Below, piece by piece: positions 15,251 through 23,694 of a stretch of DNA of 53,275 nt. The notes beneath the pieces were generated by a model, which ran no database searches, had not been told where the DNA came from, and saw only the letters and a program-made list of their open reading frames with translations. The stretch is from an uncultured bacterium (GTDB lineage Bacteria; Cyanobacteriota; Vampirovibrionia; Gastranaerophilales; Gastranaerophilaceae): contig URYF01000005.1 of assembly GCA_900551965.1 (NCBI GenBank), forward strand, positions 1 through 53,275. The letters run 5' to 3'. Positions within the stretch are counted from its first letter, which is position 1; each line of letters begins with the position of its first letter. Position numbers and translations under genes: made by a program.

Positions 15251-17059
15251 ATGAGCGAAAATCAAAAGATGAGTTTTACAACTCAAAACAGATTAATTAT
15301 TTTCGGGTTGGTTCTTAGTACATTGCTGATTATGGCGATTGCTGTTTTCGCGACTGTTAATATTCAGAAAAATCTTAATGAAAGTTATCAAAATTTCGGG
15401 CAGGTAATCTCAAAAATTCTTGCGATTGAAAGTGTTGAGATTACCAAAAATGCTCCCCAACAGGAAACTTTCAATATTTTAAAAAGTCATTCTGATTCAA
15501 TTTTGAAATCTCATCATGATATTGTTTATATTGAATTTCGCGATTCTGACGGGGACTTGATATACAGAGCACAAAATAAAGAGCATCAAAGCGCTAAGCG
15601 TCCGAATATTTCTGTATCTTCGCCGATGGTAAATGTTTTGGATAACTCAAATATGGGTTCTGTAACTGTTGGATTATCCGGTTCTATTGTCGGGAAAGTT
15701 TCATCAACTACAAGAGCATCTATACTTTTTGTTTTTGTAATTGTTTGGCTTGTCTTTGCTTTTGTAATCTTGATAAATACCTATTTAATAACACGGGAAT
15801 TAAGAATTTTACACGAAGGGGTTCGGAAAATCTCAACAGGCGAATTCGGCTATAAGATTGAAGAAAACGATGTCAGTGAAGAAGTTTTGGGCTTGTTCAA
15901 TGCGTTTAATGATATGTCAATGAGGCTAAATCTTTATGATGAAAAAAATATAGAACAGTTAACTCTTGAACGTAATAAATTGGAAGCGGTATTGATGAGT
16001 ATTGCAAACGGTGTTGTTGTTTGTGATAATAACGACAATGTTGTGCTTATAAATAACCATGCAAGGGAATTATTAGAACTTGAGGAAGAACAGCTTTTGA
16101 ATACTGATATTCAGCAGTATGTGGATACCGAGGGTGAATATTGTTTTTCTGAAAAGATTGATGAGTATAAAAAATTATCACTTGAGGATAGATCTGCAAA
16201 ACCTGTTGTATTTAATGTTACAATAGGCGGCAGAATCTTAAAATCAATAATTTCTCCAATGTTTACGAGAAATAATGATTATGTGGGGTATATTATTGTT
16301 TTGATTGATGTTACCCGCGAAACAGAAATGGATCAGATGAAATCTCAATTTATTTCAAATGTTTCTCATGAATTGAGGACTCCTGTTACGGTTTTGAAAA
16401 GTTACATTGATACTTTGTATAACTATGGTGATGAATTTGATTTTGAAACCCAAAAAGAATTTATTGGAACGTTAAATACCGAGATAATTCGTTTGGGCAG
16501 TATGGTTAATGATATTCTGGATTTTTCAAGATTGGATTCCAATGCAAAAATAGAAAAAAGTGAAAATGATATAGCACAGCTTGTAGATGCATGTGTTTCT
16601 CAAGTTGAGGTTTTGTTAAAGGAACATAATTTAAAGATTGAAGTTGAAAAAGATGGAGATATTCCGCTGTTAATGTTTAATTACGATAGTATTGCAAGGG
16701 CTTTAACAAATTATTTATCTAATGCAATAAAATATGCTCCTCAAGATTCGACAATCACTGTGAAGCTTTACAAGGAATCTGAAAATAATCAGGTTACAGT
16801 GACAGTGAAAGATGAAGGAATTGGGATTGCACCTGAATTTCAGAAGAAAGTTTTTGAAAGATTTTTTAGGGTTGAAAATAAAACCCATAGTGTTAAAGGA
16901 ACGGGATTGGGGCTACATCTTGTAAAAACCACAATCGAAAAACATCATCAGGGACATGTTTTTGTATCATCACAACCGAACCACGGTTCAACTTTCGGAT
17001 TTTCATTGCCGATTGATTTGTCATTGGTTGAAGGGGCAATGGATGATAATTTAGTATAG
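15251..17059 (+). CDS. Membrane sensor histidine kinase (HAMP, PAS, HisKA, HATPase)
   Basis: 602 residues. Two transmembrane helices (about 16-36 and 157-179) flank an extracytoplasmic sensor of about 120 residues. Then come HAMP, a PAS domain (IANGVVVCDNNDNVVLINNHA), HisKA with phospho-acceptor H373 in SNVSHELRTPV, and a catalytic domain with N box (LTNYLSNAIKYAP), G1 (VKDEGIGIA) and G2 (GTGLGLHLVK). It resembles PhoR/ResE/NblS-type kinases. No response regulator is adjacent. The earlier in-frame ATG at 15233 lies upstream of the promoter, so ATG 15251 is used. Confidence 0.92.
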   Translation: MSENQKMSFTTQNRLIIFGLVLSTLLIMAIAVFATVNIQKNLNESYQNFGQVISKILAIESVEITKNAPQQETFNILKSHSDSILKSHHDIVYIEFRDSDGDLIYRAQNKEHQSAKRPNISVSSPMVNVLDNSNMGSVTVGLSGSIVGKVSSTTRASILFVFVIVWLVFAFVILINTYLITRELRILHEGVRKISTGEFGYKIEENDVSEEVLGLFNAFNDMSMRLNLYDEKNIEQLTLERNKLEAVLMSIANGVVVCDNNDNVVLINNHARELLELEEEQLLNTDIQQYVDTEGEYCFSEKIDEYKKLSLEDRSAKPVVFNVTIGGRILKSIISPMFTRNNDYVGYIIVLIDVTRETEMDQMKSQFISNVSHELRTPVTVLKSYIDTLYNYGDEFDFETQKEFIGTLNTEIIRLGSMVNDILDFSRLDSNAKIEKSENDIAQLVDACVSQVEVLLKEHNLKIEVEKDGDIPLLMFNYDSIARALTNYLSNAIKYAPQDSTITVKLYKESENNQVTVTVKDEGIGIAPEFQKKVFERFFRVENKTHSVKGTGLGLHLVKTTIEKHHQGHVFVSSQPNHGSTFGFSLPIDLSLVEGAMDDNLV

Positions 17060-17068
17060 GAGTGAAAT

Positions 17069-17239
17069 ATGTTTGAGGCAATACTTGTTGTAATATTTGG
17101 TATAGTTCTTTTGACACATCCTATATATAAGCATTCAGCGAATGATCCGCATAATGTTAATGTTGTTGCTGCGGCAACTTTGATAATTGGTATTATATAC
17201 GTAATTTACTCATTTATAATAAATAGATTAAAAAAATAG
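17069..17239 (+). CDS. Small two-helix membrane protein
   Basis: 56 codons starting ten bases after the kinase stop, with AGGAG six bases before the ATG. The product has two hydrophobic segments (FEAILVVIFGIVLLTHP and VVAAATLIIGIIYVIYSFII) joined by a polar loop (YKHSANDPHNVN) and ends in NRLKK. Tight spacing and a good ribosome site suggest a real protein cotranscribed with the kinase, perhaps a small partner of it. No family recognised. Confidence 0.65.
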   Translation: MFEAILVVIFGIVLLTHPIYKHSANDPHNVNVVAAATLIIGIIYVIYSFIINRLKK

Positions 17240-17240
17240 T

Positions 17241-18218
17241 TTATTCGTTTGTAAGCCAGGAAATCTGGGCGGCTCTTTTTTGGAAAGTTTCATAAGGAAT
17301 GGTGTATTCTATAGATGTATCCCACGGATTTTTATATGAAACTGTTGTTATTTCGCCTGCAGGGTTCTTTTTTACATTTGTTATGATGTATTCGTGATTT
17401 GACATTTGTTCATTTTTTGAGGTGTTATTGAAAAGCTTCTGCATAAATGAAGGTTCTTTAAATGCGCAGGTCATTGCGGTTTTAGAAGTGTCATCAGCAT
17501 AATTGCCGAGTACTTCTTCTAAATTGTCGGTTGTTAATTTTTGATAAACATCTTTGTATTCAGGATTAATTCTTGCAGTTGTTAATCCTTGTCCTTCTTT
17601 GCCTATTAGCAGGTAATTTATGGAATATTTTCCTGCCGCAACTCCTCCGCCTATTGGGTCATCAATGTTTTTATCCAGTCTTCCGGCTTTTATTTCTGTT
17701 GTGAAATACTTTGCAATTCCTGCTTCTAAGATATTCATATCAATATCGCCTTCAGAGTATGTTAGCTTATCTTTTCCGTAGCTGCTTAAATCTTCTGAAG
17801 TTACAGGTACTTGTATTTTTTTACCTTCAGAATTTGTCAGTGTTACGAGGTAAGGATCATCGGTTTTTCCTGTATGGTTTGTATCAAGAGCTTGTTCGAT
17901 GGCTTTTGAACCCCATTCTGTATTGGATAGTGCCTGAGTTCCGCTCAATAGCCAACAATCATTTGCTTGTCCCTGCTTTGTTTCTTGAATTTTACTATCC
18001 GGAATTATACCCAGTTTTTGTCCTGTTGAATATAAAATATCATCAGAAATTTTTTCATCAGCTAAAGATCCGTCATTGTTTGTATCTAAATGCTTGTAGT
18101 TATCCCAGATGCTGGATTGCGAATTAATCCCTGATAGTTGGGATTTAATCTGAACTTTCTGGTTATCTGTGATTGCTACAGGTTTTGCCGTGTTATTTGT
18201 AATACTAAAATCGGTCAT
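17241..18218 (-). CDS. Calpain-like cysteine protease with EF-hand-like loop
   Basis: 325 residues. The calpain (peptidase C2) core is seen as QGQANDCWLLSG (Cys88, matching the QGxxGDCW hallmark), a MNILEAGIAKYF helix like the calpain LLEKAYAK segment, GGG near 191, NHEYIITNV (His275) and KNPWD (Asn297, with D where calpains have G). At 45-55 a DTNNDGSLADE loop resembles an EF-hand or dockerin calcium site, but position 12 is Lys. No signal peptide or membrane segment. ATG at 18218 follows AGGAGC. Substrate and localisation are unknown. Confidence 0.78.
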   Translation of the reverse strand: MTDFSITNNTAKPVAITDNQKVQIKSQLSGINSQSSIWDNYKHLDTNNDGSLADEKISDDILYSTGQKLGIIPDSKIQETKQGQANDCWLLSGTQALSNTEWGSKAIEQALDTNHTGKTDDPYLVTLTNSEGKKIQVPVTSEDLSSYGKDKLTYSEGDIDMNILEAGIAKYFTTEIKAGRLDKNIDDPIGGGVAAGKYSINYLLIGKEGQGLTTARINPEYKDVYQKLTTDNLEEVLGNYADDTSKTAMTCAFKEPSFMQKLFNNTSKNEQMSNHEYIITNVKKNPAGEITTVSYKNPWDTSIEYTIPYETFQKRAAQISWLTNE

Positions 18219-18303
18219 TATAAAGCTCCTAATATTTAAAACAATGTTTATCAGGAGTAATTTCAAAAAATAATAATTCTGTTACAAATATTTAGATAAT
18301 TTT

Positions 18304-19905
18304 TTAATCAAATAATGCGTTGATTTTATCGGTAATATCCTGAGGGTCTATTTCATTTGTAATCTTGTTAACATCTTGAGCAATTTGGTATAATTTAGCG
18401 GCTTCAATTTTATCGCCAGTAATTGCGATTGAGCGTGCCAGATTAAAGTGTGCAAGTGCATAATTCGGATTACATTCAACAGATTTTTTAAACATTTCCA
18501 TAGCTTTTTGTACTCTGCCTAAATCATCAAGGTAGATTACCCCGAGGTTGTTGTATGCAATGTCATAATTAGAATCAAATTTGATGGCTAATTCGTATTC
18601 GCGAATTGCTTCATCAGTATCTCCTTTACCCCAGTATAAAAATCCGAGATTACAGTGGATTTTTGCATTTTCAGGGTTAAGGTCAAGCGCGTTTCTATAT
18701 ACCGCAAGTGCGTTTTCGTAATCCTCTTTATCATAAAAAGCACTGCCAAGATTGATGTAAATATCAATATCTTCAGGGGTTAAAAGATAAGCACTTTGAT
18801 ATGATGTAATTGCAGCATCGAGATCTTGTTTTGCTTCCTGGAATACAAATCCTAAAGTCTGGTTAACAACACTTGTCCATTCTTTCCCGGGATTCAGGGT
18901 TACTGCTGTTTGGAAATGTGATACTGCACCGTCTACATCACCTTTAACATATAAAATGTTTGCAAGATTTGAGTGAAATTCCGGCATGTTCGGCATAATT
19001 TGGATAAGTTTTTTATAAACTTCCACCGCGTTGTCGTAATCCCCTAAATCTTCATAGGCTTTACATAAATGGCGGTAGGCTGGAATGTTAAGATTATCAA
19101 GCCAAATTGCCATTTTATATTCTGTTATGGCGCTTTCAAACTGTCCGAGTGATGAATAAATATCCCCAAGCAGACAGTATAACGGAACAAAACCCGGTGC
19201 TTTATCTATTGCATCAATGTAAATATCTAAAGCTTCATCTAAACCTTTTGTTTGGATTTGTACGTAACCTTTAAAAAGAATCGGTATAAATTTAATATAA
19301 GTTAGTGATTCTTTAACCTTTTTAAGTGCATCACTATCAAATGGCAGGGTTAGTACTGACATTGTGTATTCATATAATGATTTAATTTTATTTTTGAAAA
19401 TCCTGAAAGATGAGATTTTGTATAAATTATGCAAAAGATAATGTGAGCATGAGCTTGCAAAAGGTGCATATTTGATAGCTTTTTTTGCATTCATTTCTGC
19501 ATCTAAAAATCTTGCTTTTTTTGTGTAAGTTTCTGCAAGCATGTGATATGCTTTTGCAAATTTCGGATCTTTAACTGTAGCGTTATCAAAATAGTTAACA
19601 GCTTTATCCAAATCACCTTTATAAAACTGTGCCAGACCTATTTTATAGTAGATTTCAGCAGAATCCATATAGGTTTCAAGCGCAATTTGGTATTCTGTTA
19701 TGGCTTCATCAATATACTGGCATGATGAATAAATATCTAAATGCCACGCAAGGTATAAATCCCCGAGTCTCAAATGCAGGTCTGCATTTGTCGGATCTTT
19801 TTGTAATCCGATTTGGCATAATTCTATTGCTGATTTAACATTTCCGGTTTTAACTTCTTTGTTAATTTTCTTATCTAAAGTTTTTGTATCATTTTTCATA
19901 TTCAT
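18304..19905 (-). CDS. Tetratricopeptide-repeat protein
   Basis: 533 residues with about a dozen TPR units along the whole length (for example AIELCQIGLQKDPTNADLHL, AVNYFDNATVKDPKFAKAYH, ALAVYRNALDLNPENAKIHC, AIREYELAIKFDSNYDIAYN), interrupted at about 150-200 by a non-TPR basic helical stretch. No signal peptide or enzymatic domain, so it is probably a cytoplasmic scaffold. ATG at 19905 follows AAAGAGCT; an upstream in-frame start has no ribosome site. Function cannot be told from sequence. Confidence 0.85.
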   Translation of the reverse strand: MNMKNDTKTLDKKINKEVKTGNVKSAIELCQIGLQKDPTNADLHLRLGDLYLAWHLDIYSSCQYIDEAITEYQIALETYMDSAEIYYKIGLAQFYKGDLDKAVNYFDNATVKDPKFAKAYHMLAETYTKKARFLDAEMNAKKAIKYAPFASSCSHYLLHNLYKISSFRIFKNKIKSLYEYTMSVLTLPFDSDALKKVKESLTYIKFIPILFKGYVQIQTKGLDEALDIYIDAIDKAPGFVPLYCLLGDIYSSLGQFESAITEYKMAIWLDNLNIPAYRHLCKAYEDLGDYDNAVEVYKKLIQIMPNMPEFHSNLANILYVKGDVDGAVSHFQTAVTLNPGKEWTSVVNQTLGFVFQEAKQDLDAAITSYQSAYLLTPEDIDIYINLGSAFYDKEDYENALAVYRNALDLNPENAKIHCNLGFLYWGKGDTDEAIREYELAIKFDSNYDIAYNNLGVIYLDDLGRVQKAMEMFKKSVECNPNYALAHFNLARSIAITGDKIEAAKLYQIAQDVNKITNEIDPQDITDKINALFD

Positions 19906-20007
19906 AAAATAGCTCTTTATCACTTATTCTAATTAATTTTATATAAAAAAGCAAGTTAATTAATATAATTTTGTGTATAATAGAATTTATTAAATGAGGA
20001 AAAATAT

Positions 20008-21318
20008 ATGACAGACAACAGAATTTACTTTGTAGATGTAACAAATAGGGACGGGGTGCAGACTTCCAGATTAGGGCTTGCCAAATTGCAGAAGACTATT
20101 ATCAATCTAATGCTTAATGATATGGGAATAACTCAATCGGAGTTTGGTTTCCCAACAACTCAGCACGAACTTAATTATTTGAACGGAAATTTAGAGCTTG
20201 TTGAGCGCGGAGTTATTAAGACTACAAAGTTGTCAGGATGGATGAGGGGTATGGCTTCTGATGTTGAACAATCTTTCAAGAGTGTTCCTAATCTTAAATA
20301 CGTGAATTTATCCCAATCAACTTCTGAGCAGATGATAAATGGTAAATATTTAGGCAAGAAAACGCCTGATGATATTATCAAGATGACAAAAGAAGCTGTT
20401 GAATGTGCTAAAGATAAAGGTGCAAAGATTATCGGGGTCAACGCCGAAGATGCTTCACGCAGCGATATTGATTATTTGATAAAATATGCTTCTGAGGCTA
20501 AAAAATCAGGGGCTTACAGATTCAGATACTGTGATACTTTAGGTTATGAAGATCCTCAAACAACTTATGATAGAATTTACCGTATTGCAAAGGCTACTGA
20601 AATGCCTATAGAAATGCACTTTCATAACGACCTGGGAATGGCTACTGCTTGTTCTGTAATGGGTGCAAGGGCTGCAATAGATGCAGGGGTTGATGCTTAT
20701 ATAAATACTGCTATAAACGGTATGGGCGAACGTGCCGGGAATGCTGATTTAGTATCTTGCCTTCTTGCCTGTTTAAAGTCTGCAGGATTTAAAGGTAAAT
20801 ATAAAATCGATGAAAATATCCGCCTTGATCGTGCCTGGAAAATTGCAAAATACACAGCATACGCATTTGGTGTTCCGCTTCCGATAAATCAGCCGGCTGT
20901 TGGAGATAATGCTTTTGCGCACGAATCAGGTATTCATGCTGATGGCGCGTTGAAAGATAGAAGAAATTATGAACTTTATGATTTTGAAGAATTAGGACGC
21001 GGAGAGCCTGAAATTATTGAAACAGGACGAATGATTACAACCGGTGAATACGGTGGAATCAAAGGGTTTAGAAACGTTTATAACAATCTTGAAATTGAAT
21101 TTAAAGATGAACATGAAGCTCGCAATATTTTGGAGCTTGCAAGATATGCAAACGTTCATACCCAAAAACCTTTGACAACAAGTGAGTTGAAATTTATTTA
21201 CTATTTCCCTGATATTGCAGCAAAAGTAATGACTGTTTCTCCTTATTATGAACCGCTTGGAGCAATAAAGGAACGTGTAGAAGCGCAAAAAACGACTCCT
21301 CCGCAATATTCTATTTAG
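20008..21318 (+). CDS. Homocitrate/isopropylmalate synthase family protein
   Basis: 436 residues. A DRE-TIM catalytic barrel carries VDVTNRDGVQTSR (metal and substrate site), the HFHNDLGMAT metal ligands and INGMGERAGNADL, followed by a linker domain (GIHADGAL region) and a shortened C-terminus without the full leucine-regulatory domain. It condenses acetyl-CoA or another acyl-CoA with a 2-oxo acid; homocitrate, citramalate, isopropylmalate or Re-citrate synthase activities are all possible. No nif or lysine genes are nearby to decide. TATAAT at 19976 and GAGGAAAAA support this start. Confidence 0.82.
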   Translation: MTDNRIYFVDVTNRDGVQTSRLGLAKLQKTIINLMLNDMGITQSEFGFPTTQHELNYLNGNLELVERGVIKTTKLSGWMRGMASDVEQSFKSVPNLKYVNLSQSTSEQMINGKYLGKKTPDDIIKMTKEAVECAKDKGAKIIGVNAEDASRSDIDYLIKYASEAKKSGAYRFRYCDTLGYEDPQTTYDRIYRIAKATEMPIEMHFHNDLGMATACSVMGARAAIDAGVDAYINTAINGMGERAGNADLVSCLLACLKSAGFKGKYKIDENIRLDRAWKIAKYTAYAFGVPLPINQPAVGDNAFAHESGIHADGALKDRRNYELYDFEELGRGEPEIIETGRMITTGEYGGIKGFRNVYNNLEIEFKDEHEARNILELARYANVHTQKPLTTSELKFIYYFPDIAAKVMTVSPYYEPLGAIKERVEAQKTTPPQYSI

Positions 21319-21330
21319 GGAAATAAGGGG

Positions 21331-22059
21331 TTAAATTTCGTAATCAATTCCGTGTTTTTTGAATAAAGCGTTGAAAAAATCTTTGTTTTCAAGGATTGTT
21401 TCGCGCGTAAGTGTCATGTCCATTCCGTAATCGAATGGGTGAGTGTTCCTGCTGCCTTCGGTTTTTAAAACCTGTTGAAGATATTCTCTTGTTAAAATAT
21501 TTGTATCGTTGCGCAGTGTTCTTTGGAGTTCCGGAGAATCCGTATTTTTTATTTTTTTCAAAATTTCAACGGCTTTTTCTACAAAAGTTTCAAAACCTTT
21601 TTGCGGGTTATTTATTATTGATTCTAATGCTTTATTGCGTGTGTCAAACTGATGTATATCAGGTTTGAATTTGTATTTTGAATGGAAATAAATTGCGGTG
21701 TCTTTTGAATAAATATTAAGAGTTTTGATTTTGTTTTCAATCATTTCTATGATACTTGAGAGCCTTAGAATTTCTCCAAATCGGAAGTTTTTATTCCTGT
21801 ATTCCTGTCCGACTTCCATAAAATATCCGAACATGTTGTCGGAGTTTTGTTCAAGTGAAAAGATTTCTTTGCCAAAAAGTTTTCCGGGTTTATTTTTTAA
21901 TTCTGTAATAAATCTATTAATTCCGTCGTTATATTCTCTTGTTGTAACTGTTAAATCTCCGAATAGTTCATTGTGAACGTTAAAAGAACACAATTTTCTT
22001 GTGTCGTTTGGGTGGACTAACGTAAAAATCGGTTTTGACATTTGACAGAGTTTTACCAT
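21331..22059 (-). CDS. Uncharacterised protein with GNAT-like features
   Basis: 242 residues from ATG 22059, or 236 from ATG 22041 (MSKPIFTLVHPND). The middle resembles GNAT acetyltransferase motif A: FGYFMEVGQEYRNKNFRFGE echoes V-x-P-x-YR-x-x-G-x-G, and DTAIYFHSKYKFKPD echoes the A-x-x-FY-x-x-x-GF ending, though the acetyl-CoA glycines are mostly replaced. The C-terminal 90 residues are helical and charged. Possibly an inactive or divergent acetyltransferase. Neither start has a Shine-Dalgarno site. It converges with the synthase gene. Confidence 0.65.
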   Translation of the reverse strand: MVKLCQMSKPIFTLVHPNDTRKLCSFNVHNELFGDLTVTTREYNDGINRFITELKNKPGKLFGKEIFSLEQNSDNMFGYFMEVGQEYRNKNFRFGEILRLSSIIEMIENKIKTLNIYSKDTAIYFHSKYKFKPDIHQFDTRNKALESIINNPQKGFETFVEKAVEILKKIKNTDSPELQRTLRNDTNILTREYLQQVLKTEGSRNTHPFDYGMDMTLTRETILENKDFFNALFKKHGIDYEI

Positions 22060-22127
22060 ATTTTTAATAAATCATCTGAATAAAAAATTTGCTTTTGTTA
22101 TGTAAAATATTAAGAAGTATAAAAATA

Positions 22128-22439
22128 TTAATTTACTGATTGATAAAATTTATACATTAACCGGGTTAATTTTTCATTGGATTTCATAGAATTTGTCATA
22201 ATTTTAATAAGTTCATCCTGGGGCTGCAGGTATTCAAAATTGAATAGTTCTGCGGGGGTTATATTTAAAATTTTCATTAATTTTTCAAGATTTTCAGATG
22301 TCGGGTAATATCTTCCATTTTCAATATTACTCAAGCTGGTTGTTTCAATTCCCATTTTTTCTGCAACGGTTTCTTGGGTGAGATTTTTAGATTTTCTTAT
22401 TTCCTGTAACCTTTTACCTAGTAATTGTTTTATGTTCAT
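22128..22439 (-). CDS. XRE-family transcriptional regulator
   Basis: 103 residues. The N-terminal 60 form a Cro/CI helix-turn-helix (LGKRLQEIRKSKNLTQETVA, IETTSLSNIENGRYYP); the remaining 40 are helical and may dimerise. It is divergent from the acyltransferase gene at 22591, and the space between holds a matching set of TGTAAAAC half-sites, so it likely controls itself and that gene. Confidence 0.88.
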   Translation of the reverse strand: MNIKQLLGKRLQEIRKSKNLTQETVAEKMGIETTSLSNIENGRYYPTSENLEKLMKILNITPAELFNFEYLQPQDELIKIMTNSMKSNEKLTRLMYKFYQSVN

Positions 22440-22480
22440 AATTATTCTTATTATCCTGCATAAGTTTTGAAATGTAATTT

Positions 22481-22572
22481 TGTAAAACTTAATATTTTAC
22501 TTGATTTATTATGTTATACATGGTCTTATAGTTGTAAAACATTTATAAAAAAGAAAAAAGTTAAGTTTTACA
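22481..22572. promoter_or_regulatory. Putative XRE operator array in the divergent intergenic region
   Basis: TGTAAAACTTAA (22481-22492) and its exact reverse complement TTAAGTTTTACA (22561-22572) lie near either end of the gap. A third TGTAAAAC lies at 22533-22540, and GTAAAA/TTTTAC also forms a local palindrome at 22482-22500. Repeated half-sites between a divergent regulator and its neighbour are the usual sign of operators. Confidence 0.6.
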
Positions 22573-22590
22573 AATTAAGGGATTAAGAAG

Positions 22591-23694
22591 TTGAGATTTA
22601 AGAATATTGAATTTTTAAGGTTTATGTTTGCAGTTATAACTGTGTATTTTCACATATATCATTCAAACATTGTTAGATTTGTTGGGGAAAATCAGCTCTA
22701 TAAAACGCTTTTAGATGGTTGCGGGCAGGCTGGTTTGGCTGTTGAAATGTTTTTGATAATAGCCGGATTTTTCTTTTTTCAGAGTATTAATAAAAGGAAA
22801 GAACAAAGTTGTTTGGATTTTGCATTGAATAAGATTGCAAGATTATGGCCTGTTCTGGCATTTTCTGTATTATGTGCAGGTATATTATCTATTTTTGGGA
22901 TTTTGAAATTTAATTTTAATACTCAGTTAATCAACCTTTTAATGTTGAATAATATAGGTATAAATCTTGATTATAGAGGGATTACATGGTTTATTGCCCC
23001 ATTTTTCTGGGTAATGGTTTTGTTTTTCTATTTTTTGAAAAATTGGAAAATTGAAAAAGCAGATTTTATTATTGCACTATTGGTATATTTTTCTTTAGTA
23101 GTAAAAATAAATTATGGACATGGACACATTGGGGGCAGAAATACTCTGTTTTATTTTCTTAGCGGAGGTGTGATGCGTTGTATAATCGGGCTTGGGCTCG
23201 GTTATTTTATTGGAAAATTTTATAACAGAGTTAAGAATTGTCCGGTAATTTTTAAGACAAAAGTTTCAAAAATTACAAAATATGTATTGGTTTCGGCAAC
23301 AGAAATTTACTGTTTTTCGTTCTTGATTTATCGCTTTTTAATCCGCCAGGCAAGTTATCCGAATGATATAATTTTTCTGATAGTTTTTTCTATAATGTTT
23401 TTCTTGTTTTTAATAAAACAGGGATTTTTATCTCGATTACTTGAAAATAATATATCTGATTTCTTGGGCAAATATTCATATTCAATTTATGTTATGCAGC
23501 AGACAGCATTTTTACTGTTGGGAGTATTTGTGTGGAAGCATCAGGCATTTATATTAAATCATATATGGTTAAATTTATTTATATCTATTGGTTTTTCAGT
23601 GCTTTTAGGCGCGCTTGTTTATCATTTTGTGGAAGTCCCTGTGGGAAAATTTTTGAGGGAAAAATTTGCTCTCATTTTTTCACAAAAAGATTAA
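22591..23694 (+). CDS. Acyltransferase 3 family membrane protein
   Basis: 367 residues starting at TTG after AAGGG. It has the acyltransferase-3 (OafA/OatA) signature FLRFMFAVITVYFHIYHSN with the catalytic His region at the N-terminus, and about ten transmembrane helices. Such enzymes O-acylate lipopolysaccharide sugars, peptidoglycan or exopolysaccharide. No SGNH domain is attached. It faces the XRE gene and probably answers to it. Its last bases overlap the convergent mnmA by four. Confidence 0.88.
   Translation: MRFKNIEFLRFMFAVITVYFHIYHSNIVRFVGENQLYKTLLDGCGQAGLAVEMFLIIAGFFFFQSINKRKEQSCLDFALNKIARLWPVLAFSVLCAGILSIFGILKFNFNTQLINLLMLNNIGINLDYRGITWFIAPFFWVMVLFFYFLKNWKIEKADFIIALLVYFSLVVKINYGHGHIGGRNTLFYFLSGGVMRCIIGLGLGYFIGKFYNRVKNCPVIFKTKVSKITKYVLVSATEIYCFSFLIYRFLIRQASYPNDIIFLIVFSIMFFLFLIKQGFLSRLLENNISDFLGKYSYSIYVMQQTAFLLLGVFVWKHQAFILNHIWLNLFISIGFSVLLGALVYHFVEVPVGKFLREKFALIFSQKD

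Noticed and set aside
17711..18127. 138-codon plus-strand ORF opposite the calpain-like gene
   Set aside because: Antisense to conserved catalytic motifs, odd composition, no ribosome site.
20008..21318. Evidence for nitrogen fixation (NifV)
   Set aside because: Family similarity alone; no nif gene in the window and the enzyme group covers several reactions.
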